Shown here: piece by piece, positions 36,601 through 45,999 of the stretch | How positions within the stretch are numbered: position 1 is the first letter of the stretch | Layout of the letters: the number at the start of each line of letters is the position of its first letter | Assembly: GCF_048128805.1 (NCBI RefSeq) | Contig: NC_136016.1 | Span: 22,371,676 to 22,435,675, forward strand | DNA: 64,000 bases | Origin: Centroberyx gerrardi | Taxonomy: Eukaryota; Chordata; Actinopteri; Beryciformes; Berycidae | Direction of reading: 5' to 3' | The notes under the pieces: generated by a model | Told to the model about the DNA's origin: nothing | What the model saw: the letters and a program-made list of their open reading frames with translations, nothing else | The model's database searches: none | Made by a program: the position numbers and the translations under genes

Positions 36601-37560
36601 AACGTTAGATGACGTTAGCTTAAAATTTTAACAGTTTGGCTAACGTTAACGCTAGACTAGTAACGTTTGGTTTTGAACAAGATAACGTGTGTGGGGAAAT
36701 AAACAACGTTAATCCGAAATATGTATAGAAAAAACGGAAGCACACATTCAATATAGTTTTGGCAACGTTATTTTATTGCATGAAATGTTTCTAAACCGTC
36801 TCTGACTGCAGTGAAACCAGACCGACGGGATATATGATGATGTTGCCAGATCTCGCGAGAGTGTGCTGCTGAGACAGAGACAGGTCTCGAACAAAGTTAA
36901 TTTTATCCTGATTTGTCTGTCTGAAAAATGCCATTTTAGTGTCAGAATGTTCGGAAGATATGTGGCTTGTGAAAAATGGGTCAAATATTTACTTCGGTGA
37001 CTATGGGGCGAAAGAATCGGTCATAATCTGTGCTCACGTTCACTTCTCCCATTGGAGTGAATAGACTCAGGACCTGCTGCTAGTCTCCTAAAGGGGCGGG
37101 GCAGTGGCGAAACCCACGTGACACAAGATACAGGAAATGACTCGTTTCTAAACCTATAACGTGACAACGTCTGTACCCAAATCTACCTGAAAATGTCACA
37201 CAATCCAACTTTAATTCTGTAATTGTCATTGCAATGTGTGGCCCGTATAAAAGTTAAAGCAGCTCTAAGCACTTTGCGGCCCCAAACGTCAGCTAGAGGC
37301 AACTGTTTGACTTCATTAACTACCATAACCTGAACGTCATTGTCCATCTCACCCCTTCCTCCCTCTCCTCCATCACTATCATCTCCTTTCCTTCCCCCCC
37401 CCCTTCTTGCTCCTCCCTCTCCCAAAACCTCCAGCCGAAGATAGCGGAGGAGAGTCTGACCTACGCAGAGCTGGAGCTGGTGAAGCCGATACCGGAGAGC
37501 AAGGCGTCGTGCACCGGCACGGTGTACGCTCAGATACTGTTCGAGGAGAGGCAGCTGTGA
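21298..37560 (+). CDS. vstm4: VSTM4, V-set and transmembrane domain-containing protein 4 (eight coding exons)
   Basis: Coding exons are 21298-21349, 23565-23972, 33272-33325, 33624-33731, 34954-34987, 35123-35247, 35974-36038 and 37435-37560. All have GT..AG borders and join in frame to 323 aa (human is about 320). In order: signal peptide (1 to about 20); one V-set Ig domain with Cys45, Trp61, the D-x-G-x-Y-x-C motif at 122-128 and Cys128; five N-glycosylation sequons (24, 40, 90, 117, 145); a stalk; a membrane helix (about 174-197); and a basic, Pro-rich tail with K-P-K-L-L-K-P-Q. The tail ends in LTYAEL (Tyr292, ITIM-like) and TVYAQI (Tyr313, ITSM-like). The end of the tail (YAELEL, TVYAQILFEE) matches human VSTM4 as I remember it. 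In mammals VSTM4 is the precursor of the secreted peptide Lv, and the three arginines at 50-52 lie at the matching place. Very sure of gene and model. Confidence 0.96.
21350..23564 (+). other. vstm4: vstm4 intron 1
   Basis: About 2.2 kb, no exon seen. Includes TTC-rich tracts near 21545-21575 and, at its end, the (CTT)n acceptor tract. Confidence 0.7.
23565..23972 (+). CDS. vstm4: vstm4 exon 2: V-set Ig domain
   Basis: A 408-nt exon, phase 1 on both sides, encoding the whole Ig domain from D-L-C-L-A-I-N-V-T to T-E-L-R. Both Ig cysteines are present, in TLSCVV and YMCRV. It is very GC-rich beside AT-rich introns, so the antisense strand also shows long false open frames. Its acceptor tract is a (CTT)n repeat ending ttcttcag. 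The donor is AGAG|gtgaga. Confidence 0.95.
29360..29682. mobile_element. hAT-like MITE in vstm4 intron 2
   Basis: Starts cagtggttctcaaccttttt and ends ggttgagaacc, the widely known hAT (Charlie-type) terminal inverted repeat. A ggggggtcccc block precedes the right end, as in the copy at 56541. The right terminus is damaged (aaccaagttg), and no target duplication is clear. Confidence 0.65.
30950..31110 (+). repeat. Interspersed repeat, copy 2 of 4
   Basis: gatgtag..., gcatgcttccaaaaataatgctgcactttt and gttttgctcttttgtcagcc blocks match the neighbouring copy at 31370-31560. Confidence 0.5.
31147..31341. mobile_element. CACTGCAAAAA MITE, copy 1
   Basis: Left end cactgcaaaaaatctccatc and right end inverse gatggcctttttgcagtg. 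The inner arm ttaacaa/ttgttaa is also inverted. It is 195 bp long. Its interior is shared with 33815-34165. Flanked by TA on each side. Confidence 0.65.
31370..31560 (+). repeat. Interspersed repeat, copy 3 of 4
   Basis: Abuts the MITE at 31147-31341. Contains gcagccattgtaggcgtccc and aaaaatcatgttttgctctt, with close matches at 30950-31110 and 39360-39510. Confidence 0.5.
33214..33270 (+). repeat. (TC)n microsatellite serving as exon 3 acceptor tract
   Basis: An almost pure CT run ends ctctctgcag directly at vstm4 exon 3, so the microsatellite is the polypyrimidine tract. Confidence 0.85.
33272..33325 (+). CDS. vstm4: vstm4 exon 3: extracellular stalk
   Basis: A 54-nt exon, phase 1 on both sides, encoding VHVLPATKAKESLWSLFE. 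It sits where human VSTM4 has a stalk ending W-A-F-F-E. A (TC)n microsatellite forms its acceptor tract. The donor is GAAG|gtaaag. Confidence 0.9.
33574..33623 (+). repeat. (GT)n microsatellite next to the exon 4 acceptor
   Basis: About 22 GT units are followed directly by ttcag and vstm4 exon 4. Only three or four T's form the tract, an unusual acceptor. Confidence 0.85.
33624..33731 (+). CDS. vstm4: vstm4 exon 4: transmembrane helix
   Basis: A 108-nt exon, phase 1 on both sides, encoding DVYLCAVLICSVGLLCMCMF and the rest of a Cys-rich membrane helix, then the basic border Q-R-K-Q-R-L-K. The acceptor is a long (GT)n run ending tttcag. Skipping this exon would keep the frame and remove only the membrane anchor. 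Confidence 0.93.
33815..34165. mobile_element. CACTGCAAAAA-family element in vstm4 intron 4
   Basis: Shares ttgagtcctgaaatctgaat, ttcttaaaataagtga and the gctgaatatgagacta...acttgttaagatgg end with 31147-31341, with about 150 extra bases inside. The tips are degraded. Confidence 0.55.
34350..34916 (+). repeat. 'acttgact' interspersed repeat, copy 2, in vstm4 intron 4
   Basis: Same orientation as the copy at 15978-16425 and ending in the same cacacctctgca, only about 40 bases before vstm4 exon 5. The near-identity of the two copies suggests recent activity or exchange. Confidence 0.75.
34954..34987 (+). CDS. vstm4: vstm4 exon 5: juxtamembrane tail
   Basis: A 34-nt micro-exon with acceptor ctctgcag and donor AACAG|gtgagc. 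It encodes NYHLVKSPQN with split codons at both ends, like HYLVKCPQN in human VSTM4. Confidence 0.9.
35123..35247 (+). CDS. vstm4: vstm4 exon 6: basic cytoplasmic segment
   Basis: A 125-nt exon encoding S-S-G-E-T-V-T-S-V, then a highly basic run (KKERRYRKKRSK) and a Pro-rich end (E-I-P-P-E-I-P-A-K). The acceptor is tttcactgcag and the donor AAAG|gtaaac. The SSGETVTSV and IPPxIPAK pieces match the human protein. Confidence 0.93.
35974..36038 (+). CDS. vstm4: vstm4 exon 7: KPKLLKPQ segment
   Basis: A 65-nt exon encoding APIGDKMRKPKLLKPQPRKV and two more residues. It enters in phase 1 and leaves in phase 0 at TTG|gtgagt. KPKLLKPQ is shared with human VSTM4. Confidence 0.93.
37435..37560 (+). 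CDS. vstm4: vstm4 exon 8: ITIM/ITSM-like tail and stop
   Basis: The last coding exon, after acceptor acctccag, encodes PKIAEESLTYAELELVKP and ends TVYAQILFEERQL, then TGA at 37558-37560. It holds both tyrosine motifs, 21 residues apart. There is no AATAAA close downstream. The first good one noticed is at 41231, so the 3' UTR may be several kb long. Confidence 0.95.
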   Translation, partial: PKIAEESLTYAELELVKPIPESKASCTGTVYAQILFEERQL

Positions 37561-38745
37561 GGGAAAACACACGCACCACTAATAACTGTGCCTTATGTAT
37601 AAAGATATTGTCTATTTATAGTCTGTATTATTGTTTTGTATGCCAGTGGTATGTGAAAGGTTTTTATTTAGTTAAAACCTGTAATACGATGAAAGTTTGA
37701 ATTGTACATATGATTTTACATCTTCGACGAAACTTCCGTCTGCGAGGCCAAGATGCAAAAGGAAATGTTTTGTATACCGGAGTATTTAATGGTTGTCTTT
37801 ATCTTCTGCACCCAAGGGGTTTCAATCCTGTGTATCTTAGACTAGGGACACACTAGAAGATTATCGGGCCGGTTTACACCAGGATGTCCATCCCGTCGGA
37901 GGGGAAATCCTGATCGGAGGCTTGGTCGGGACCGATGGAAAGCAAAGATTATCTGGTAGTGTGAGGGGTTTACAGACTCAAGCTCAACCTTCTTAGACCA
38001 GTCTGCGAGTCGATTTAAGATTAAGATTTAAGATGTTTGATATTTACGACCCGACACCTGCAGCGTCCTGAACAAGTTCTGAGGTGTGTGAGGATCCCCA
38101 ACAGCCAATGAGAAACGAGTTTCCAGTAAAGTGAGGCGGAGTGAGCTATTCCCGCGTTCACGTCATGTCAGATTTGCTGTAAATACGAACTGTTGACTGA
38201 GAAAAAACTTTAAAAACATCAACATCCTAGTTGCAAGTAGGATATGTGGGAATTGTTTTAGGCTCCAATATAGTTAGCACAGCACAGCATAGTTATATTC
38301 CCACTAATACAATCAACCATGCTTACAAAAAGTGAGCAACATCTGCTGCAGTTTGTTTACGGTTGATTTTAAATTCATAAATATAAAATATTTTGGATGC
38401 GTGGGGTCTAATGAGTTAAACATGTGAACGCTTTCAAGCCGAGGTAACAAAATGTTCTTCTGCTTCTTCCGATATGACGTGAACACAGTTTTGATTGGTG
38501 TCATGTTGGATTGCGCAAGTTCCTGTGAGATTAGAGCTCGTTAAATCAGCGTCGTATCAGGAGGATAATCTCAGTTATAGTGTGTGAAACCCCGTCCTTG
38601 GCTGATCCTCTAGTGTGAGCTGATTTACGACCGAGAGACAAAAAACATCTGTGAAATCCGTCATTATGTTAATACGTTTTCAAAATTAGTTAGTCTTCTA
38701 GTGTGTCCTCCCCAGCAAGATCTGCCTCACATCTGTGTTCAGTCT

Positions 38746-38791
<46 letters not shown>

Positions 38792-39359
38792 AGGCTGCAT
38801 TTTAATGACCACAGCTCTCGAGGGCTGATGCTAAGGCAGCGATTAGCCCCGGCCTCCCTCCACACACAACTATGTGTTATCATGCTAGCCCTTTTATCTG
38901 GTGCCAACGTCAACTTAACAGGCTGTTAGTGACACACACACACACACCACACACACTTAACATGCAAGGACGCACTCACATGTAGGCTATACACGCATGT
39001 ATGCTCATACACAAAAGCACGTATTGTAAATCCAAAAAGCTGCAAACAATTGTGACTGCTGATACTCTGTTTTGTAGTTTTACCTTGTGATAAGAGCCAC
39101 CGACATGCCATATCGATCACAATCACATGCTGCACCTTTCATACGCTCTCCCAGCTTTCTCACTTTCCATGAATCTGAGTGTGAAAATGCTTAGTCCTCT
39201 TTTTCCATTTAATGATCCTCTGGATTTGGGCATGGAAAAGCAAAGGAGAGCAGAGTGTTTTCTTTTTTTTCTCTCTCACAGTGAATTTGAAACCTCAGAC
39301 ACAAAGGCACCGGATGCCTCCCTTCCCCCCAAAAACTTTCACTGTCTTGTGTGGAGATA

Positions 39360-39510
39360 TCCGTGCAGATACAGCCATTGTGGAGTAGAAGTCCCACTTT
39401 TCACTGCATGCTTGTTGAACTACTTCTGAACTCTATGTGGAAATGTTCAGAAAAATGAAGTTTTGCTCTCTATTCAGCAGTCAAAAGTTACAGCTGAAAA
39501 GTAACTAGTG
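39360..39510 (+). repeat. Interspersed repeat, copy 4 of 4
   Basis: gcagatacagccattgtgga through tgaagttttgctctctattcagcagtcaaaagttac, matching the copies in vstm4 intron 2. Confidence 0.5.
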
Positions 39511-39634
39511 GGTTAGAGTCTTTAGAGTTGCTATAGTAGGCCTATTTGGCTTTACTGTATAGCATTAAAGAATGAACGGACATGCGGTATAGATCGAGGC
39601 TTTGCAGTAATGTCACCACTCTCCCAGCAGCCAC

Positions 39635-40208
39635 AGCCGGCGCCATCATGGAGGTCCGTTGGAGAATTGGCTGTGAGCAAATGATAGCTAAAGAAAAATG
39701 AGAGATAGCCTACTTAAAAAAAAGCTTGTTGTGGTGTGGCTGTAGATCCATTCAGTAACGTTCTCAGTAAAAGTGAATAGTGTGATAAGGTGGATTTGGT
39801 TACTGTGACACAGTAAACTGTCTTGTCTTTAGCCCTAGTCTCTACTCCAAAACACTCTGAGTTGTAGCTTGAGAAGAGTCAGCTCAGTTAACCTGAACAA
39901 ACTGTTAGCTAGCTAACTAGCCAGCAAACACACTGATGTTAATGTGAACATGCTAACGCTAGCAGATACGTTAGCTACTGCGCAAATCAAATGTGCGGCA
40001 GGTACTATTGTTAGCTAGCTAACAGGCTGACACTAAACACAATCAGATCTATAAGTAGGGAAATGATCAGTTTGCAGTCAAAAAATGCACAGAAATGAAC
40101 CGTGTCTGTTCAATATTATTGAGACAGCTAAGTTGCTGGATTAGAAACACAATCAGCTGTTTACAGCCGTACTTCCCAAGAGCTGAGGACCTCCAATATG
40201 GCCGCCAG
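39635..40208. mobile_element. Inverted-end element, copy 1 of a head-to-head pair
   Basis: The ends are roughly inverse (ggcgccatcatggaggtcc at left; ggacctccaatatggccgcc at right). About 250 bases (39726-39980) are found inverted at 48560-48812, including 66 identical bases (39728-39793 against 48747-48812). It encodes no protein I can see. Confidence 0.6.
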
Positions 40209-40555
40209 AGGGTGCGTTATGCCACTTGAAAGCCCTCTATACATGCAGGCTGAATACAGGACAAAGTTGGACTTCTTCAGTGGCTGACACTGTATATCGG
40301 AGGCTAATTCCTAGACTGACGTGGTTGTTGCGGTCAGAGAGATTCCCTGTTCTCCTGCATATACAGACAATGTAAACCAGGTCGACATCTACGCATGCGA
40401 TGACTGAAAGTGAACTTTCAGGGGTGGGCAGAAGAGTCTTAAAAACATCCTTAAACTGTGAAATGTAAAGTCTCTTCCAGACCACATTGTCCTTAATGGG
40501 AGGCCGCTAACTACAACCATGTGTGTGAACTGTGCTGCACTGCTCTCTCTCTCTC

Positions 40556-40598
<43 letters not shown>

Positions 40599-41654
40599 CA
40601 CCGCTGACCTCTGCATTCAGCAACATTCCAGCGTTTCTTCTGTCGTTCATTTTTTGTACATTTCAACTGTACAGTGTGTATCAATGTGTAAAGTAAATAT
40701 AACAGTGGATGTAAGCTGTTGCTGTGGTCTTTAGTGTTTGTACTTTCTTATTCCTTCGTGTTTTTTATGTGCAAATTCTTCAGCATGATAAAAATAAGGG
40801 GTATTTTATAGAAATGGTCACAATGAGATTTGCAATATTCCCAGTCAGATCTGTCAGTTTTCTTAATTTAATTTACATAAAGCCTTTTCTTGTCTGCACC
40901 GAATTCAGAAAGCAGCAGCTCGGCTTTTATCTGGAACTAACAAGAGAGATCACACAGTATAACTTTTTTTATATTTTAGCTACCTTAGATTGGCTTCTAG
41001 TTGAATTTGATTGATTTTTAAGATTTTATTGATCGCTTTTAAAGTAAGAAATGGCTTGGTCCCAGCTTATATTATGCCCTAAATTCTACAGATGATGATC
41101 TTTATCCAGGTCTGTTAAACTTTGGAGCAACGTGCCTCAGGAAATACAATTTACAAACTCAGTTATACACGACTTGTGATCCTTGAGCCTATCCTTGGTA
41201 TCGACACACCATCCTTCATTGTTAGTCTTAAATAAAACAGGTTTCTATACTGCAGCTCTGGCTCAGATCGCTCCCTCCGGTTGGATCTCGCCCCCATGTT
41301 TTGCCTAATGAGGGGATTTAAAGGGAGGGGTGCAGCCGCTAGTATCCTGGATGGGTGTCAGCTACTCTTGTGGTGGTGGAGGCGCTGTAATGAGAGGGGG
41401 AGGTCTATATTTTAGGTTTAGTTCATTCACTACTTCCAAATGATTTTTAAAAAAAGCTGAAAAAATAGAGAGGAAACTGTGTGTGTGGGTGGGTGAGACA
41501 AAGGAACCCCGAAGGTCTTATGAAAACATCTCACCCACAAAGAAATAAAAAAGAAGTTGACAGAAAGACACAGGTCAGTTGAGCAACAGAGAGCAGATGA
41601 GTCAGACTCAGTAGGGAGGAGAATGGTCCAACAACAACAAAATGTAAATTAGTA

Positions 41655-41712
41655 AGTAAGGCAAAGGCAAGGCGAGGCAAAATTTATTTATATAGCACAC
41701 TTCATACACATG
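41655..41712 (-). repeat. LINE/SINE 3' tail (reverse)
   Basis: gcaaaatttatttatatagc is the inverse of the common gctatataaataaattttgc end. The gcaag/gcgag repeats beside it are tail-like. A similar reversed tail lies at 52770-52840. Confidence 0.4.
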
Positions 41713-42659
41713 GAAAATTCAATGTGCGTCACATAAAACACACATAAAAACACAATTTGTCTAGTAAAATGACATTAAAAAAGAATGAAAGAAAGATAAA
41801 AATCAGCAAGTAAATAAAATCCAAATTGTTTAAGAGGGTGGGATTGTTGGGAGAGGGAAGGGTTACTGAAGAAGTTACTGAGGAGAGAGGTAAAAAAAAA
41901 AAAAAAAGAAAATATGGGAAGAAAGAGAGGAAGAGAGACTTGGAGGCGTGAGACAAGTTGATGCTGGTTGCCTGTTTGAGCTCCCATACTCTCCTATTAA
42001 AAACAACTGATGTCACCAGTAAACCGGCAAAACAAAACCTATTGTTAAGCCTGCAGGGATGGACGGATGAAACCCTCGCGTGTCTCAGCTGCAGACGCAC
42101 CATCATCACAGTCCATAGAATTACAATACATAGTAAACACACAGTCTGCATCCAACGTGTCCTGTGTGGTTACAGAAATGTGCCGCTACACTGGGCTCCG
42201 GACAGAGAGGAGGGTAATGAGAGACCTCGGCCACTGGAGATCACAGGAGGACATGAATTAGATTAAGGATTCGAACTGAATGTCCTGAAGGCGACTCCGA
42301 TCCACACTGAACATCCAGTGCTGGACGTCCAGTTTGGAAACAAGGAGGGACACTCCGCCGTGTTGGAAGAGTGAGAGGAAAAGTAAAGTAGTGTTATCGC
42401 CTAGCCATGGTAGAAATCCCCCTTCACACATTTATCCTGAACTTATCCAGTGCTTCTACTGTAGACACTTCTTTCTTAAAACGTCACAAAGAAGGAATGA
42501 ATTTGTATATTCTAACATTAAACTCGCTAGTGAGCCAAAAAGTCAATTTGAGACACTGCGGAGGGACATTTGGAAAGCCCAGATATTTAAAGCCAGTTGA
42601 TGGCACTTGGCATTTCTAATGTTAAACAAGACTAGGTAAAACCTAGTATATGGCTGGAC

Positions 42660-43020
42660 CGTGTCAGTCTCCTCTCTCCGCCGCTGTCCTCTCCGCCGCG
42701 CCCACGGCCCACATTGATCCTCCCGATCCAAGCCCCGGTCGCTCTGGTACCCATCAGTGCCGAAAACGCCGTTCACCGGACACCCGGTGACGCATCGGCG
42801 TCGGGACCCCCGCCGAAATCTCGGCCGGATCACCGGGAACAAATCGGCGCCCAGCTATCGGCGCTGGCCGGAACCGCGCCCCCGGGAAACTCCGGGAAGC
42901 GTCGGCAGTAAGCCCTCAGCGCGCCGAAACCTCCATGCTGGTCTGTGTTTCTCTCTCCGCCGACAGAACAGAGGGCTGTCAGGTGGACTGAGCTCGCGCA
43001 TATGCATCGAAATAAACGGC
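42660..43020. other. Isolated CpG-rich patch
   Basis: Dense in CG dinucleotides (ccggacacccggtgacgcat, cggcgcccagctatcggcgc), unlike the AT-rich surroundings. It lies 5.1 kb after the vstm4 stop and 9.6 kb before the probable lrrc18 UTR exon. No protein is recognised on either strand. It may be an unannotated promoter or first exon, or part of a repeat: a block on its left (42566-42630) recurs at 44299-44400. Confidence 0.5.
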
Positions 43021-45175
43021 GATATGATATAACTGTATAGATTCCACTTTAGCTTCAGTTAGCTTCAGCTTACATGCATGATATTGGTCAGCCTGCTTAC
43101 TGTGTGGGAGAAACGGGCTCCCATCTCAGTGGAGAAACAAGATGGCGGAGAAAACGAAACTTAAATTTCTGGCTCTGTGATCCTATGATGTGCCACGTGC
43201 CACGGCCGACCAATGATGTAACTTCATCACTCAGTCAGTCACTCAGTCAGTCACTCAGTCAGTCAGTGACAGACATTTGCGTTTATAGGGTTGGCCCCGC
43301 TGTTGCGGTCCAGCCAAAAAACAACAATTGACAGGAGTCGTAATGCAGAAAAAATGCAAAATGCATGATGGGTTCTTCTACAAAGGCTGAAACCCTGTCA
43401 CATCTCACTGAAAACTCCTCCGACTCTCGTTATATTTGAATCAAAGTCCGTTTTCGGTCGTTGCTCACGCTCCAGAGTGTCTGACAGACACTCAGAAACT
43501 GATGAGACATTTCACTACAGGATTTATTAGTCTGCAGCGAGGCGACAGTCATCTGTTAGCTCCATGATTCACTCTGCTGCTGTGTGGAACTGCAGGCCGG
43601 CTGCCTGTCTGTCTGTCACCCCTTTGGGTTTTACAATGATGACATCACACTCGGGTGACATCAGAGGTGGTTAAAATCGTTACTGAGGTGGGGGGTGGAA
43701 GACCTGCATAAAGGTTTCCCCTGACTACGCATTTGGAAGTTTTATGTGGCAAATTTCTTGTCCAAAATTGTTTTTAAGTGATTTCAACTATTTCTATATC
43801 ATTTTTCTTAAAATTCACAATGAATTTTGAGAGCATCTTGTCTCCGTAATTTGACGTATTTCCAGTTGAAACAGGATGTTGGGGCGGGACTTACCACAAG
43901 GAGGCGTCATTCAAAAGTGGCCAGTGGTGTAAACCAATGGGATAGCAGTATGTGTTAGGGGGAGAAAGTCAGTTTAATTTGATGGAAGCGGGGAGGTTTT
44001 ATATACATCTACTGATACATACACTAAAAATACGCTGTAGTAAAAGTAACGATTTTGATATAAAAAGAATAAAACTAAAATTCTGTCATTTTTTGAGCAT
44101 GTATTGTTAAATAACTAACATGGTGGAAAAGTCATTAGTCATGTCATTGTGACTTTAACATTAAAAAGGCCAGTTTTGAGGGTCTAAGAGAAAGCCAACA
44201 AGCCATCAGCTGAAGAGTTTAAATATAATTGTAACTGTTTCTTTGTGTGATTTAAAACATCTAACAACACTGAAAGTGGGTCAAGGAAACATTATAGAGG
44301 GACATTTTGAAAGCAGAGATATTTCAATTCTAAAATTCAAAACAGCTGTCAGTTGACTGTGGCTTTGCCTTTCTGGTGTTAACAAAGTTGAAAAGTGCAG
44401 TAAAACAATATGAAGAAGCAAACAAACAAACAACAATCAGCTGTAACAAAGGAAGTCAGGAAACGCTCGCTCCATTAACGCCCACAGATCTTTAAGATCT
44501 ACTCCGTTAAATTCAGAAAACCTGTTGAACTCCCAACAAGTAAACAATACGACTACAGGAAAATAAGTATAAATGCAAATTATCATTTAAGTGCCAGTTT
44601 ATACAAATGAGTTTTCAGTTGTGTGTTTCCTCAGGCGGGTTGTTAGGAAGGTTTAGGAGCGCTCACTGCAGATGATCGATCTCCTTTTGTCTTTAATCTA
44701 GGCTTTGAAACAGTCAAAAGACATTTATGTGCATATAGAGCCAACAAAACAATCCTGACACATTACATTCATCATATCTGTAGAACTAACACACGACTCG
44801 TTTGATTTACGCTCCCACAAACACTTTCTCAGACACACTCATTAGCGAAAACCTTGTCGAGTACATTTCAAGTGTTCCCGGATGAAACGTGGACAAACAT
44901 TTATAAAATAAAAAAAGGAGGCTCTTTGAACTTGCAGCCCTCAGGCCGGGGCAACATGACAGGCTTGTGCTCAGTCAGTCAGAGGAAAGGGAAAGCCACA
45001 TCCACTGGAGGCTTAGATAAACAGGAGGGAATGCCTCTGCCCCCGCGGTGCCAGCTTTCCAAAACACGTCCGACCAGCGATCACTCATCTCCGCGCAAAC
45101 GGAGCTTTTACGCTTGTTTTGAGTTACAAGGCCTAAACAATAGTTCATAAAGATGACAAAGTACTCCAAAGTATT

Positions 45176-45226
45176 CTGGAAAGGGAGACTCTGGAAAGGG
45201 AGACTCTGGAAAGGGAGACCCTGGAG
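45176..45226 (+). repeat. Three-copy 15-bp tandem repeat
   Basis: Units of ctggaaagggagact, the last changed to ...gagaccc, followed by an inverse-like ctccagagtc. Confidence 0.7.
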
Positions 45227-45412
45227 CGCTCTCCAGAGTCTAAAACAGGACAAAGCCGGGTCCCGCTGGCCCCGTTTAGGCTTTTATTTTGGAAAAACTG
45301 CATTTATCCAGTGAAGGTTGACTGAGCATGAACTGTACGCTCTTTTTCAGCAATGCATAGAGTTCATACAGTTAGATATATTCACCCATATTCTTCTCCT
45401 ACTGGTCACTGT

Positions 45413-45983
45413 GGTTCACTTAGTTTTAACATGGGGGTTATTTGGCACTTGACCGCCATGAAAACCAGAATATAAACTACTCACCAATATAACACCTCCT
45501 TGGGCGGGACACGTTTGTAGCGTTCAGATTTTTGCTTCCCCATGCATTTGATTGAGGTCACGAAAACAGCCTGAAAACTCACATTTAGCACGTTGGTGAA
45601 CAGATTCAACAACAGATCCTGCTTATAAGACAACAAAGCATCCTGGGTCCGTCCTCATTTTGCATTTCTATTCTTGGTTTACACTAAAATTAGTATTTAA
45701 AAATAAAACTATCTCTCCTAGATGGCATCCCTCCACTGTGTTCTCTTCTATCAATAAAAATGCTAGAAATTATGTTCTAAAACGTTGGACCAACAGGATC
45801 TGTTGTTGAATCTGTTAAAAATTGTCCGTTTTCAGTCTATTTTCTTGGCTCATTCAAATGAATGGGAAGTCAAAATCTGAACGCTTCAAACTCGTCCAGC
45901 TGCATCTGATCTTGGTGAGTAGTTTATATTCTGGTTTTCATGGCGGTCAAGTGCCAAATAACCCCCATGTTAAAACTAAGTGG
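45413..45983. mobile_element. 570-bp fold-back element
   Basis: cacttagttttaacatgggg at the left end is exactly inverted at the right end (ccccatgttaaaactaagtg). Arms continue complementary for about 75 bases. Further inner blocks also pair (ttcagatttttgcttcccc with gggaagtcaaaatctgaa; caacaacagatcctg with aggatctgttgttg). No coding frame. Confidence 0.75.
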
Positions 45984-45999
45984 AAAATCTCTGCAGCTT

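Larger units (their letters stand above)
37561..41300 (+). other. vstm4 3' flank, possible long 3' UTR
   Basis: No coding region recognised. It holds a (GT)n repeat at 38748-38790, a repeat copy at 39360-39510, a palindrome-ended element at 39635-40208 and a (CT)n run at 40559-40598. AATAAA at 41231-41236 is a candidate poly(A) signal, but the sequence just before it (about 41030-41230) looks like a LINE 3' end, so the signal may belong to that. Confidence 0.35.

Noticed and set aside
41729..42151. 140-residue minus-strand frame
   Set aside because: Ends in a poly-Phe tract from an A-run and a LINE-like tail; no domain resemblance.
42543..42911. Open frames on both strands of the CpG-rich patch
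   Set aside because: Arg/Pro-rich translations of CG-rich DNA without start context or known homologues; kept only as a composition finding.
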